DNA of 64,000 nucleotides from Magicicada septendecula (lineage: Eukaryota > Arthropoda > Insecta > Hemiptera > Cicadidae), in contig CM068372.1 of assembly GCA_034769895.1 (NCBI GenBank), positions 370,965,258 to 371,029,257 of the forward strand, in the 5' to 3' direction. Numbering within the stretch: position 1 is the first letter of the stretch; the number at the start of each line of letters is the position of its first letter. The notes beneath the pieces are model-generated. The model searched no databases. It was not told the DNA's origin and worked only from the letters and a program-made list of their open reading frames with translations. A program made the position numbers and the translations under genes. Below are positions 33,655 through 45,400 of this stretch, in pieces.

Positions 33655-33768
33655 ATGCCTGACTCTTGTTGTGCTGTAGGTTGCACAAATCGACGGAAAA
33701 AAGGAAGGAACTTCGACGGAAGTGGCATATTTGTTTTGCAGCGATTTTTTGTCATCCACCTCCTTATA
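33655..33768 (+). CDS. P transposase exon 1: start of the THAP zinc finger
   Basis: ATG at 33655 opens MPDSCCAVGCTNRRKKGRN, the first half of a THAP (C2CH) DNA-binding domain with both cysteines of the CxxxxC pair. The exact donor site is not resolved: the frame stays open to a TAG at 33769-33771, and exon 2 supplies the Cys and His of the second half. The start is the usual Met-Pro of THAP domains. Confidence 0.7.
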
Positions 33769-34874
33769 TAGTGCAGGAAAACTGTCGGCGTAAGCCTGAA
33801 TTGAACAAAAAAAATCTAAGGAGTCTCGATTTTTGAGGAGTAGTTGTTTATAATGTATACAAACATTTTTTGTCTAATCACCTGCCAGTGGCGCCCGGGA
33901 AATTGTTATAAACAAATTATTAAAAAATTCAGTTTTTCGCTCATATCTCCGTTAATTTCGCCCGTAGCTTAATTTTACAAGAGTTATATTTTAAAGCTGA
34001 AGAAATTCTACACAAATTTCATCTTAAAAATATTTTTGTGTGAGCAAAAACAAGCGCGGGAGGTCTAAATGTTTATAGCGTATAATTCTGTCGAGGTGGG
34101 GGACGAGGCTAGCCAGCGGAGGCACGCGCGCGCTTCATTAAACGTTATAACTCTTGTTTAAATTGAACTATTTTAACAAAACAAAGTGCCTATCGAAAAA
34201 TGATAGTTTTTTACATGCGACTTTTATGAAAAAAGGTTTAGGATTTCATTATGTGTATATTGTACAAGAGATGAAATTACAAAATGCTGTTTTTTTAAAG
34301 AATATGCAATTAAATAAACAATTAATTTTATAATGAACTTTCCCGTATAAATTCATTTTCTAGACCCTTTGGTTGATTACTACAAGGAATAAAAAAAATT
34401 TACAAAAATTTAGTTTTCAAGATTCGCCATTTTTAAAATCCACTTTTTTGGAAAAATCGTAACTAAAAAAAATAACTTAATTTTAAAATATAATTATGCG
34501 ATAAGTGCAATAATCAGGACACTTCTTTTTGGGCTATATCGAAAGCTTAAACCTTGCCCTTTAAGATTGAATTATAATAGGTATGAAAATTTACGGTTAA
34601 ATTGGGATAATTAATAATAATTAGTTGCTACTTCAGCCGATAGCCGCGCGACTCCAAAATTTGCCAAAAAATCGATGCCTGAAAATTTAATTTGTTTTTA
34701 ATTTTTTTATTTTTTATTTTTTTATTTGTTTATAACAATTTTCCCGGGCGTCGCAGGCAGGTGATTAGACAAAAAATGTTTGTATACATTATAAACAACT
34801 ACTCCTCAAAAATCGAGACTACTTAGATTTTTTTTTGGTACAATTCAGGCTTACGCCAACAGCTTCCTGCACTA
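33769..34874. mobile_element. Inverted-repeat element in intron 1 of the P element
   Basis: The termini TAGTGCAGGAA...CCTGCACTA belong to inverted repeats of about 150 bp (33769-33920 and 34725-34874), which share CGTAAGCCTGAATT, TCTCGATTTTTGAGGAGTAG and TGTATACAAACATTTTTTGT. Flanks offer TA (or ATA) as a target duplication. The 0.8-kb centre is non-coding. It lies between exon 1 and the exon 2 acceptor, 44 bp upstream of it, so the acceptor is intact. Confidence 0.8.
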
Positions 34875-34918
34875 ATAACCAATAAATATGCTCATGCTGA
34901 ATCTTTTCGTTTATTTCA

Positions 34919-35564
34919 GATTTCCTTTCAATGATAAAGAAAGGCTGAATGCTTGGGTGCATGCAGTTCGAAGAGAGAACTTCAAACCCACAAAATACAG
35001 CAAACTCTGCAGTGAACATTTCCTCGCAGAATGCTATGAGATTAGGCCAAATATAAACGTGCCTTATTTAAAGAAGGATGCAGTACCATCTGTATTTAAA
35101 GGTTTCCCTCCTCATCTTCAAAAGCCACCACCTAGAGGAAGGTCGAGGAAACGAAGAGAACCAACCTCACTTCCATCGACCAGTTGTACCACTGATGTTG
35201 AATATGTAGAGGAGCCTCCTGTTAAAATGGGAAGAACTAGTCCATTATTGCGAGATCGTGTGTCTAGTCCAACAAAAGCTGTCCTCAGAAATAAAATCAA
35301 GGTACTGAAGCAGAAACTAAGAAGAAAGGTGAGAAAAATATCAAGTTTGAAACAGCTTCTTGATGAACTGACAAAAAGGGGTCTTCTTGAAAACGATCCC
35401 AAACAAATAATTGAACACCATTTTGATGGAACCTTGAGATATTTGTTAAAAAATGAACTTATAAATCAGGGACGTGCTTTCAAAGGGCGCCGATACAGCA
35501 GGGAACTGAAGCAGTTTGCCTTCACCTTAATGTATTACTCGCCTAAGGCATATAGATTTTGCAG
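34919..35564 (+). CDS. P transposase exon 2: THAP second half, linker, coiled coil
   Basis: The acceptor TTTATTTCAG ends at 34919-34920. The exon reads FPFNDKERLNAWVHAVRREN and KLCSEHF, giving the Cys and His that complete the THAP C2CH finger, and the downstream VPSVF-type end of the domain. A basic Pro-rich linker and a Lys/Leu-rich helical stretch (KAVLRNKIKVLKQKLRRKVRK, in the place of the P leucine zipper) follow. The exon ends at 35564 with TTTTGCAG|GTAATA. The reading frame is uninterrupted. Confidence 0.8.
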
Positions 35565-35684
35565 GTAATAATTCCATCATACAGAATATGTTTGATTTTT
35601 ATGTATATTCTGCTAAGATCTAGGCCTAATGATTTTTTTTTACATTATCGCTAAGCTTAATTATGTAATTCCTTATTATTTCAG

Positions 35685-36312
35685 ATCCAAACTGTCCCTG
35701 CCACATCCAACTTCTGTAAGAAACTGGACTTCATCTACAGATGCAGAGCCAGGTTTTCTGACAGATGTCTTCGCAGAGTTGAGGAAGCTGCCATTGGATG
35801 ACCGTGACTGCAACCTGGTCCTTGACAGTATGTCAATAAGAAAGCAGATCATATGGGATGTAAAGAATAATAAATACGTAGGATTTTGTGATTATGGCAA
35901 TGAACTGAGACTTGAAGGATCTGAAGCAACAGCTTCAGAAGTGCTCGTGTTTATGCTTGTGGCATTAAAAGGGAAGTGGAAGTGGCCCATTGGTTACTTT
36001 TTTGTTAATAAGGTTAATGCTACCATTCAGGCACAGTTAGTACGAACAGCATTAACTTTAGCTAGTGGTGCAGGAGTACGGGTTTGGAGTGTCACTTGTG
36101 ATGGTACTGCTACAAACTATGAGACTCTGCGTCAGTTGGGTTGTGATCTTTTCAAGAGCAACTATCGTGATATAAAGCCCTTCTTCAAGCATCCCACCGA
36201 AGATTGTAATGTGTGGTTTGTACCTGATGCATGTCACAACTTGAAACTTGCAAGGAATGCATTGGGTACATATGGAAGTTTTGTTTCTCTGAGCACCAAC
36301 ATCAGTTTTTAA
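35685..36312 (+). CDS. P transposase exon 3: catalytic core, first two Asp
   Basis: This joins exon 2 through a 120-bp intron (35565-35684, GTAATA...TTTCAG). It contains LVLDSMSIRKQI and VTCDGTATN, which correspond to the first two catalytic aspartates of P/THAP9 transposases (RNase H-like fold), then FVPDACHNLKLARNAL. After ALGT the sequence jumps to unrelated residues and a stop at 36310-36312. The GTP-binding insertion domain that normally comes next, roughly 200 residues, is absent. Confidence 0.8.
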
Positions 36313-37165
36313 GTATATGTTGCTGTATAAGTTCAGCCAAGACCATTTGGAGATATTTTTTTCAGTTGTTAGGCAGAGGTCAGGTTGCAATAATAATCCA
36401 AATGTTTTACAATTTGTATGTGCGATGAAACAAATTTTGCAGAAAAACTCAATTACTTGCTCTCCATTTGCAAATTGTCAAGCTCTTAATAGTGACTCTG
36501 TGGGTTCTGTATTTGAACTTAGGTGGAATAGACGATGTTCGCCACTTCTTTCTGCAGAAAGCTATGCTAACGCTACTCAGTCAAAACAGTATTTATACCT
36601 GTGTACTACTGCTGTAGAAAAAGTGATGAGTCCAAAATTGACTGAAGTTAAAGATAATATCTTATTTTACATGTGTGGATATGTTGTGAGGAAGTTATTA
36701 TATAGTATTGCTTGTTCCAATTGTGGTAGCATGTTGTTAGAGGAAGAAACAGATCACAGTTATTGCCATAAACATTCTTATTCAGTACTCACTGACAATA
36801 ATAATAATGGTGGTCTGTTACATGCATCAGCTAGTGTTTTCAAGGTAGTATCTGCCACAGAAAAAGAATTTCAGCTTGTAAAGACCTTGAGGAATGGTAG
36901 CATTCCATTTTTGAACAAAATAATTGCTCATAATGTAACTAGTAAATTTGCACTAGATGTAAAGGTATTTCCCAATTCCACCAATTGTCCAGATGTGGAA
37001 ATAGGGTTTGATGTCCCTCATAAACTTCAATTAATCCGAGCTGTCAGTGAAAGATATTTAAAAATCAGATTGCTTTCATTTGGCAAAATTTGTACCGAAG
37101 ACATTATAAAACCTGTTAGTAATCGCCACAAGCTCAGCAAGTTAATTTTATTTAATAATATGTAA
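36306..37165 (+). CDS. P transposase C-terminal part with catalytic Glu
   Basis: The frame opens with KYMLLYKFSQDHLEIFFSVV, which carries the third catalytic residue (Glu in DHLEIFF) typical of P/THAP9 transposases. It continues through a Cys/His-rich C-terminal region (CGYVVRKL, CSNCGS, YCHKHS) to a stop at 37163-37165. It is in a different frame from exon 3. Only about 40 bp separate the two catalytic blocks, so the insertion domain is deleted and not spliced out. The element is probably inactive by itself. Confidence 0.75.
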
Positions 37166-38704
37166 TTGTAAGGCACTTAGGCAGGGCTGGAAAAGATGGG
37201 AGATTGGGCCATTACAGCAAGGAGTATATCCAAGGTTCTGATTGGGAACCTAACCTGACATCTCATCAAGCTATAACAATAGTAATAATCTAAATGTGTG
37301 GAAGGGTTTTCTGTAAAATTTAACAAATGTAACCTCATTTTACATAAGCATCCATTTAATAATAATTAATCTTGCCTTTGAGTGGAGCAATGCAGGAATA
37401 GTTTTCATTGTATTTGTAAACAATGAAACTAGTACTGAGGAAGCTCACTAGTGGAGCAAAATACTTGTCTGTGGGGTTTGAATGGATAGTGTCGGCCAGT
37501 AGTTTTATGAAATTTGTTGTCCATGTGTGCATCCAGGTATTTTGTATATTCGCTTTTTGGTAAGTTGTGACTATTGATTTTCAAGTCAAAGCTGTCATTT
37601 TTGTGGCACATTGAGAAGAACATAGCTCATTGTTTGTAAATTTTCTCTGTACTTCTTGCTGTAAAATATATTGTAAAATGTCTGTGTGTTTTTCTTGTTT
37701 TATTTTGAATATCATTTTTTAAAGGAAGAAAGCAGCTTATTTTATATAGATTGATAATAATAATAATAATAACAACAACAACATCAGTTAATAATGGCTT
37801 TTTCTGGTGGTATGCAGTACTGGCACATTTTTAAATTGTAAATATCTCAAAAACTAAGCAAGACATCAAAAAAAGTTAAATACAAAAGTTGTAGCTGACC
37901 ATATTTCCCATCAAAATGGTCATTAGTAATTTTTTCGTCAGACGCACTGGGACAGAGATATGAGCGCCCAAAGTTGAGACCTTTTTTTGCAATTTTTCGT
38001 GTAAGGCATTTTTACGAAAAAAAAAACTTGCATTTTTTTTAGTTTAGGCCGATTTTTGTATAGTAAAAAGCGCTAAATATGGGTACGTAAGTGTTTGTAC
38101 ATGTAATACCAAGTATTTGGATGTAAATTTTTGCATGTATATATTTATGCACACATATACACACACACTACAACTACAAAACGTGCATTTTTGAACGTAA
38201 GCGTTACATGCATATACTGACTAATCCATGCGTATAGATGTGCATTTTTGGATTTAGACACGTATAATATATATGCATGAAAATATTTCTTTTCCAAACT
38301 TTTACATCGATCTACCTCCCCCGGAATTGAACTCGCGAGTTCCTGGTGAGTACCAGTAATTTTTCATACAGATAAATAGCCCTAATAATAATGAAAGTTG
38401 GAAATACAGCCTTTTATTTCTAATTCTTCGTTGAGAAACTTTTGTTTTTAAATTTCTTTTTAAGTTCCCATAACACTATGAACCCACGGTGTCGGCTAAT
38501 AAATTCTTTGATTACGAGTGGAAATAGCAAAAGATTTAACAGGTAAGTGAGAATTACCATTCGGGCTGATGGGTTTGACAAAAAATCGTATTATTCAGGA
38601 CGTACCGTAGCATGTATTTATCATCAAAAAATAATTAATTGTCGCGTAATTAATGGCACAATTATGTACCAGTTGTGTTGGTAGAAATGTGAGCTCCAGA
38701 TCTC
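37166..38704. other. P element 3' region, non-coding
   Basis: No gene is found. An ATA/ACA microsatellite lies at about 37747-37784. Several short AT-rich, partly repeated stretches follow (GTGCATTTTTG-type motifs near 38180-38260). Confidence 0.45.
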
Positions 38705-38747
38705 TTGCCCGTTTTAAAGATGGCGGCGTGACGTCACACTTGCTTCA
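38705..38747 (-). promoter_or_regulatory. Subterminal inverted repeat of the P element, right
   Basis: This is the inverted partner of 33510-33552. It lies about 57 bp from the right end, while the left copy lies 44 bp from the left end. Confidence 0.75.
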
Positions 38748-38812
38748 GTCTCGCAAGCATACAGGATTGGCAGTCGGGCATCCATTAGTATATAAACATC
38801 CATGTTTGCAGC

Positions 38813-39056
38813 AAATCAATGACCTGCCTCCTTGGAAAACTTATTGTCACCACATATGTGGTGCCGATTGACACCTATGCAATCCTTGTGTGGGGCTATT
38901 TGGCCACGACCCATTACCAAAAGCTTCAGGATTGCATGTAAAGCCCACTACCTAATTTCAAACCAGACTATCCAAGAAGCCCCACATGTCCATTCCCTGA
39001 ACACCACTACACGGACACTTTCTAGAAAGTACTACCACCGCAGCGCCCTCTTTTAG
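38813..39056 (+). pseudogene. Jockey-type LINE RT, part right of the P element
   Basis: This continues the LINE of 33250-33465 after the P element and one target duplication. It reads a TYVVPIDTYAILVWGYLA segment (the Jockey YRP-Y-VW block), HYQKLQ, and then, in a shifted frame, KAHYLISNQTIQE. Stops and a frameshift near 38938 show decay. The 3' end lies somewhere before 39240. It lies just downstream of the mRpS28 polyadenylation region. Confidence 0.7.
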
Positions 39057-39297
39057 GCAACCACTTCATAAACACCCTTGGTTGCAATCTATCTGTGCCA
39101 AGAGAACCTTGTAACTGGCCTCAGTGAAACCTCATGCTCAATTAGACTTGTCCGGCCCCTTGGTTCTGCATATGTATTACTGAAATGTATCAATATAAAC
39201 ATAATTAAACAAACAAGTAAATTAACATTAATCAGGCAGAAAATAATTTTATTAATACAATAAATACAACTATTTTATTTTATTTTGCACAAATAAC
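39057..39297 (-). other. mRpS28 3' untranslated region and LINE tail
   Basis: Three AATAAA signals on the minus strand (39279-39284, 39274-39279, 39248-39253) lie 14-50 bases after the mRpS28 stop codon, so its 3' UTR should be very short. Below about 39240 the sequence is probably LINE 3' end. Confidence 0.6.
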
Positions 39298-39475
39298 TTA
39301 TGCTTCACTTTGTGCATGAGTTGGAGCTGCTGATACTTTTAATGAACTCGATATAAGTCCTACAAGTACAGCATCAGCTTCTAATAACGTGAGTTCTTTG
39401 TCTGACCCAAGAAACCTTGAAGACAATTCCAATTCCTTAAGCCTTAGTCTCACTCTAGCACCACGTACATATGCT
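39298..39475 (-). CDS. mRpS28: mRpS28 exon 3
   Basis: The acceptor TTTTGGTTCTAG lies just above 39475. The exon completes a split GAA codon, then encodes [23 protein letters not shown] and a C-terminal tail ending at TAA (39298-39300). The tail after [11 protein letters not shown] is Ser/Ala-rich and not conserved. Confidence 0.9.
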
Positions 39476-42400
39476 CTAGAACCAAAATAAGTATTTAGAA
39501 TAGAATATGTGACAATACAATTCTATATGGGGTTACATTTGAAATATAAATTTTCTTAGACAGTAACATATTTGAAAATGTACAAATTTATTAATCAGGT
39601 CACTTAACACATAATGCTTACCAGTCTACAAAATGATTTTATTGCTTACAATAAGATCCCGTAATGAACACTAACTAAACACTACATTTAAGTACATTAT
39701 GGAAGCATACAATTATTACATCTTTTATTTCTGAAAACAGATGTGGGAAAAGATAGTTTAAGTAGAGTTCCTAAGGCTTTTACGGGTGGCATCCACACAG
39801 TTGGAAACATTATTGGCCGGGCTGTTAGGTCGTGGTCTAAAGTCTATCCTGACAGACGTTTCCACCTCACCATTTGAGGCCATTATCAGTGTCGGTAACA
39901 ATTGGCATGGTGTCCACCAATTCACCCCAATGATGAGGTACACACTATGTATTTTGTTTAAGAAGGCCCACTTATATAGCCTTTCATACCAGCACAATCT
40001 AAGCTGGAAAACAGCATCAACCAATCAGCATCAAGTGTGCTATCTTATCCTCTCTGTATCCAATATTATTCCAGGTAATAGATTAACATAACAAAACCTT
40101 CGAGTCTAATAGATATCAATCGATGTCCTGTGAAAACTGTCGAGAATGCTGGAGGATGTCAATTGACGTCCTGCACTGTATAAAGACTTCCTAACAGTTG
40201 TTTTAAAACCACATCTTGTAGTACCCAAATCATCTGCTAGATGGCATTTTCTTAGCAACAAATAAATGAATGTTCAGTACATGTCAGCTATTGTATTACC
40301 TGAGCTGCGAGGTAACTGTATTAACAGCTTTTTGTTACACGTTTTGCGAGTAAAAATGTCAACAAACGTTTCTTGACAACAAATGAAATTACAAAGAAAT
40401 TGAGAAAGTACGGAGTGAAAGTGAAAGTAACAGTAGTCTGGATGACACACACGAAGTTCCTGATTACGTACAAGACGAATTTGTGAGAAAAGACACAACT
40501 TACCAGTGTTGTTTTTGTAAAACACCATTGTGTTGAGAGCCATGTTAAAAATTTTTCATTCAAAAAATATTACAAAAGCCTAGGCCTAATTTTATAAAAT
40601 TATTATATGAAAACGTTATGTAACAAACGGAATTATCACTGTGACGATTTAAATTGTAACAGTAATCGTGAAATAAAAAAAAATTTAAAAATTAAGTTCG
40701 CGAGCGATTAAGCCATTTAAATCTCACTATAACACCTAAAACCCCTGTATGTACTCAGTGTGAGAGGAAGAAGTAATTAATAAGTTCAAAGAAACATTAA
40801 TAAAAAGGCAAATTGTAAAAAAAGTTATTATTGTCATATTTAACCCTTTGCTGTTATCAGGCGGTGACCTGTTAATTCCGGACTCGACATGTCCCCCGAG
40901 TCGTCTGTAATTTAGAATAAGATAAAAAACCTAATGTTAATAACAAAATAATTGAAGACACACAGATAGTCGCTAAAACAACTTATTTAAATTATGTATG
41001 TTTATTAAGGCATAAGTTTTGTAATTAAAAATGTTAACTTAAATAAAGATAGGGACTATATTCTCGCGCAGTAGTTGCCCCTCTCCCCCTTGTTAAGTAC
41101 CAGTCGAAGCGAGCAGAAAAACGCTCTCTCGCAATGTTGACTTCATGCAGTGCAGACGTGCGAGCAAACGCTCTGACACAATGTCGCTAATTCTTTTGTT
41201 TTAACTTAAATATTGTATATGAAATATTGCTACTAAAAGCGTGTGTTATGTATCAATTAGTATAAATGTGCGTTAACAAAAGGACATAATATGTAACACG
41301 AAACACTAAAATGGTGTTAAACAAGAGGACTACTCGCTTCAAGAAGTAACTACACTTTCAACATCTTTCCTGAAGATGTGATCTACCAGAACTTTATAAA
41401 CACTCATATACCCGACAGAAGATGCAGATCAGGACAGCCGAGAATCTACATATAATTACACTGTAGAAGCTTCAATATACTCTGTGAACACTCGACACCT
41501 TATCGACGAAGACCCGACCGAGATGATGACGCCGCATTCAAGGATTCCCAAGATGGACACCCCAGGACGAGGTTTCTACATTCCATTCTAAAGGTGACTC
41601 GATAGCCTGTCTATCGAGGGTTACTAATATTTGTTACACTACACAACTTTAAAAGAGACTTTTCAAAGACTATTAATTTTATGTAAACATTAAAAGAGTA
41701 CATCTAAAAGTTTTATTGTAACTACTCAAATATCATACGTTGTAACGGTTTATATGTTAATGTATCGTAGTATCATTCCAAGTAATAGTACCATTCTTCA
41801 AATGGTTAAAGAAGTCTTGCAAGCTAATATCATGAATTGAGTATAATTAAAAGTCTTAACTACAAAGTACAGAAAGTTAACCCGGATCCGAGGTATAGCT
41901 ATATAGAATCAATTTGATCCCAAAGTTTGATGAAAGCATTGAAGTAACTTTAGTTTAATTAGTGATGTCATGGGATCTGTCAGTAAATGTTGTCAGAATA
42001 AAGAGAAGTCTTCTTGTTACACAGATATAATGAGTGCGTAAATCAATAAAATACCTTCCCTTGTTTCCTTACACAGTTAGTAAGTGATTTGTTCAGTTAA
42101 TAAGTGTGAATACATTTCGTTACAACGTAGGCAGCCCATATAATTGACAGAGGTCGGTTAAGATGGGTTCCCTGGATTTGTAACGCGGCAATACGTAACA
42201 AAATTGCGCCACTCTGCTAAAGTTAAAATAGTTGCGAGCATCGTGACGCAACAAAATTGCGCCACTCTGCTGATTTTTATAAAGGTGTTGTACGCCTCGT
42301 GACGTATACAAAATTTGCGCCACTGCTTATTTGTATAAATGGTATTGTGTTGTTGTTATCTTGTAAAGTAATTGTGTACAGAGTGTAACAAACAGAATTG

Positions 42401-45400
42401 TGCCACTCTGTAGTTTTCTTAATTTGTTAGTAAATTAAATAAATCCCTGAATGTTATTGATCTATGCACTCAGATAATGTAATTAATGTAAATTTAATTT
42501 TTAAACATATCTCATATCTTACGCAAAAAAATACGTAAATGATAGTGTGTAGAAATTGAAATATCATTGTATGAAGATATATGCATGTACCTACTTGCAT
42601 ACATGACTTGTAATGTTTGGTCAACTGAGCAATCTGTAACAGGTTTGTTTAAGACAATCCCTGACCTGTTGTTTCTTGAATACTCCTGCATAGTATATGT
42701 TAGACATACACTAACATGTGTCTGTAGTAACAAAACTTTGATAATAATAATGCTCCTGTGTAATGTAGACCCAGTTAAGTACGTGAAAAGAATTTCGTAA
42801 TTTTGAACTTGTGAACAAAATAACTAATTGATTTACCTTCCCCAATTAAAATCGATTCTTAGAAAGTAAGAAGAGTAAAGTAATCATAATCATTCGGAAA
42901 GTATATGAATGAATAGAGTCAAAGTGTTATTAAGCGTAATAATAGTCCGTTTTGTTGAATGAGATTCACCCTAACGTCTGTGCTCCCTTCCGCCTGTTCG
43001 GACCTGTTCAGGAAGTAATCGCTGGCATTGTGTAAGAGAACAATAAGAGTAAAACCCCCTTTCTCACTGACACGCTCAGCCTACCTATGTTCACTAAATA
43101 AAGAGGGTGACCTACATTCCAGAAAACAGCTGATCGGTATTTAACTTTGAAATATATGTGTGTGGAATTTCTGTCTCTCCTTTAGAAGAGAAATTGTTCT
43201 TGTCGAATTTGTATAAATTATTTACTTGAGAATTTATCTTATATATATGTGTAGTGTTGTAGGATTAATTTTAAGTACGTTTTAATGTGTTAGAAAAAAA
43301 AAATGGCCCAATTTAATCCGGATTTGTTATTAAAAGAAGAGCTGTCTTACGAAGCTCTTTTGCGTGGACTACCCCATGCGAATGTAACAGTCGCGGAATT
43401 ACGTAGGTCAATTCGCGAATGTAGATTTTATACACCTGTGCAATTAAACTACCTAAGCGAACTCGATTATGAGAGCGAAAGAGAAATTTGTAATGCCAAG
43501 TATAGTGAGCTTACCTTATTGTCTCAAACCCTCCAAGACGAGAAGTCTCCAGCAATAATTTTGCGGACTACCCAGAGAATAGAGCATTTAACCAGGCGAA
43601 TGAAAAATTTGTTGATCTGGCCTAATCTCACGGAAATACCTGTTGACGTACAAAACCTAGCAGACGAAGCTCTACGCCGCTTACCTTCAATTATTAATGA
43701 CTTAAGACAAAAATCCGACTCATTCAGGATGGACGAAATAGAGAAGTCCTTAAAGAAATTACACATCTCCCCAGTACGATCTCCCGCTACTGATTTACCT
43801 CCGCCTAACACGGATCGGAACTCACCCACTGTGTCACAAGTGCAAGCGAACCAAGAGCAAAATACTGATAAAGATATAAATGCCCCTCCTCCCGAGCATT
43901 TTCAGTTTCGTCCCGGAAATCATGAATTGACTACCACCTCCAATGAATCAAATCGCCCTCATAAAGGAATGACAACTATAAACTATAACGCGGACCTATA
44001 CGGTAAAATGACTCATCCTGTGGAGAAAATCTTAACCGAAATCCCTTACACAGATGGATTAAATGTCTCCAAACTACTAACTTTCATTAGTTATCTTCTG
44101 CAGATAAAAGATCTACAGCAGCTGAATGACTGGCAAATTTTGCAAGTTCTATTACCAAAATGTAAACCCCCGTTGAAGAATCGTGTTCTAGAAGCTCTAA
44201 CCTCTACGTTTCCAGTAGAAGAGCTACATAGCTCTATAATAAAATACTTTATTCCCACCGGCATCTATGAGGAAATAAAAAGAAAGACAGTACTCCGAGT
44301 ACAAGGAAATCAGGAGAGATTAGCTCATTACATCTCCGACATAAGAGAGTCATCTCGACTACTACGTGTAGACTGGAATGAGAAACAACTGGTGGACACC
44401 ATTTTAATAGGAGTGTCACCTGAAGAAAGATCTCGTCTATCGTTGGTAAATAGATCCAATACAATTGCGGATCTAGAACAGTGCAGTATCCATTCTTCAA
44501 ATGTATGGTACTCCGATCAAAATCGACAAGCAATGAAACCCACTGGAACTAATAGAAATGAATTGCGAGCACTAGTGCCTGATGTAACAACCTCGTATGA
44601 AAGACAAGTTTTTAGTAGACCTCACCAAGTGCGCAAATCTGGTAAGTTAAGTGTAACTCCATATAAAGCGGAAACGAAGTACCCACCTCGCAATAAACCC
44701 ACCTGTTATAATTGTGGAAAATATGGGCACATAAGAAAAGAATGCAAAAGTAAGCCATTGGAACGGAATCAGCCAACTTCAAAAAACATGTGAGGCAGGG
44801 AGACCCGAAATCCTGTGTCTTCCGCAGCAACTCGAAATCTGGTGAAAGCAAAGAAACTAATACTAATAATAATAATAAAATATTCTGTAACCAAGGTGGA
44901 AGGAAAAGAAGTCCGAAAGAAATAGATCCCTATGTGAGAGAATTTCGTGAAAAATGTAACGCGATTAATAAATGTAAGTGGACTAAAAATCTATTACCAT
45001 TAATACGAGTTGACTTAGGCGTTACCTCCACAATCGCTTTAATTGATTCGGGATCTAGTAGAACTTTAATCAGCCAAGAATTAGCGAACATATTAGCGAA
45101 ACACCATGTAGTAAAACAGAGTCAACCGGTGAATATAAAGTGTGCTACCGCCGATAAACGTAAAATAAACATAAACCTGAGCATTACCGTTAAGGTTAAA
45201 ATCACAAACCTAACCTGGATGTTTACAATGTTAGTATGTAAGGAATTAGGGCCTGATTTAATATTAGGTGCAGACTTTATTAGTAAGACAGGAATGATTC
45301 TTGACATCTTTGAGCAAGTATATTATTTCCGATTTGACCGTACACGGAAATATAAATTTGATAGTAATAAAGAAAAATATTGTTCATCTAATGCACATGT

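Larger units (their letters stand above)
33466..38804 (+). mobile_element. P element (THAP-type DNA transposon), 5.34 kb
   Basis: The ends are inverted repeats starting CATGGATGTT and sharing ATGGATGCCCGAC about 18-20 bases inside (33466-33495; 38773-38804 inverted). They are flanked by the exact 8-bp duplication TTTGCAGC at 33458-33465 and 38805-38812. P elements classically have CATGATG-type ends and 8-bp duplications. Inside lies a long subterminal inverted repeat, a THAP-domain transposase gene in several exons, and a nested inverted-repeat element in intron 1. The element interrupts a LINE fragment. Confidence 0.93.

Noticed and set aside
39758-40091. Overlapping 88- and 101-codon frames in mRpS28 intron 2 as a gene
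   Set aside because: They look like two strands of one interspersed repeat; no start context, splice sites or known domain could be supported.
42201-42415. tRNA gene or tRNA-derived SINE
   Set aside because: Only 14 bases match initiator tRNA, in antisense, with no A/B boxes or cloverleaf.
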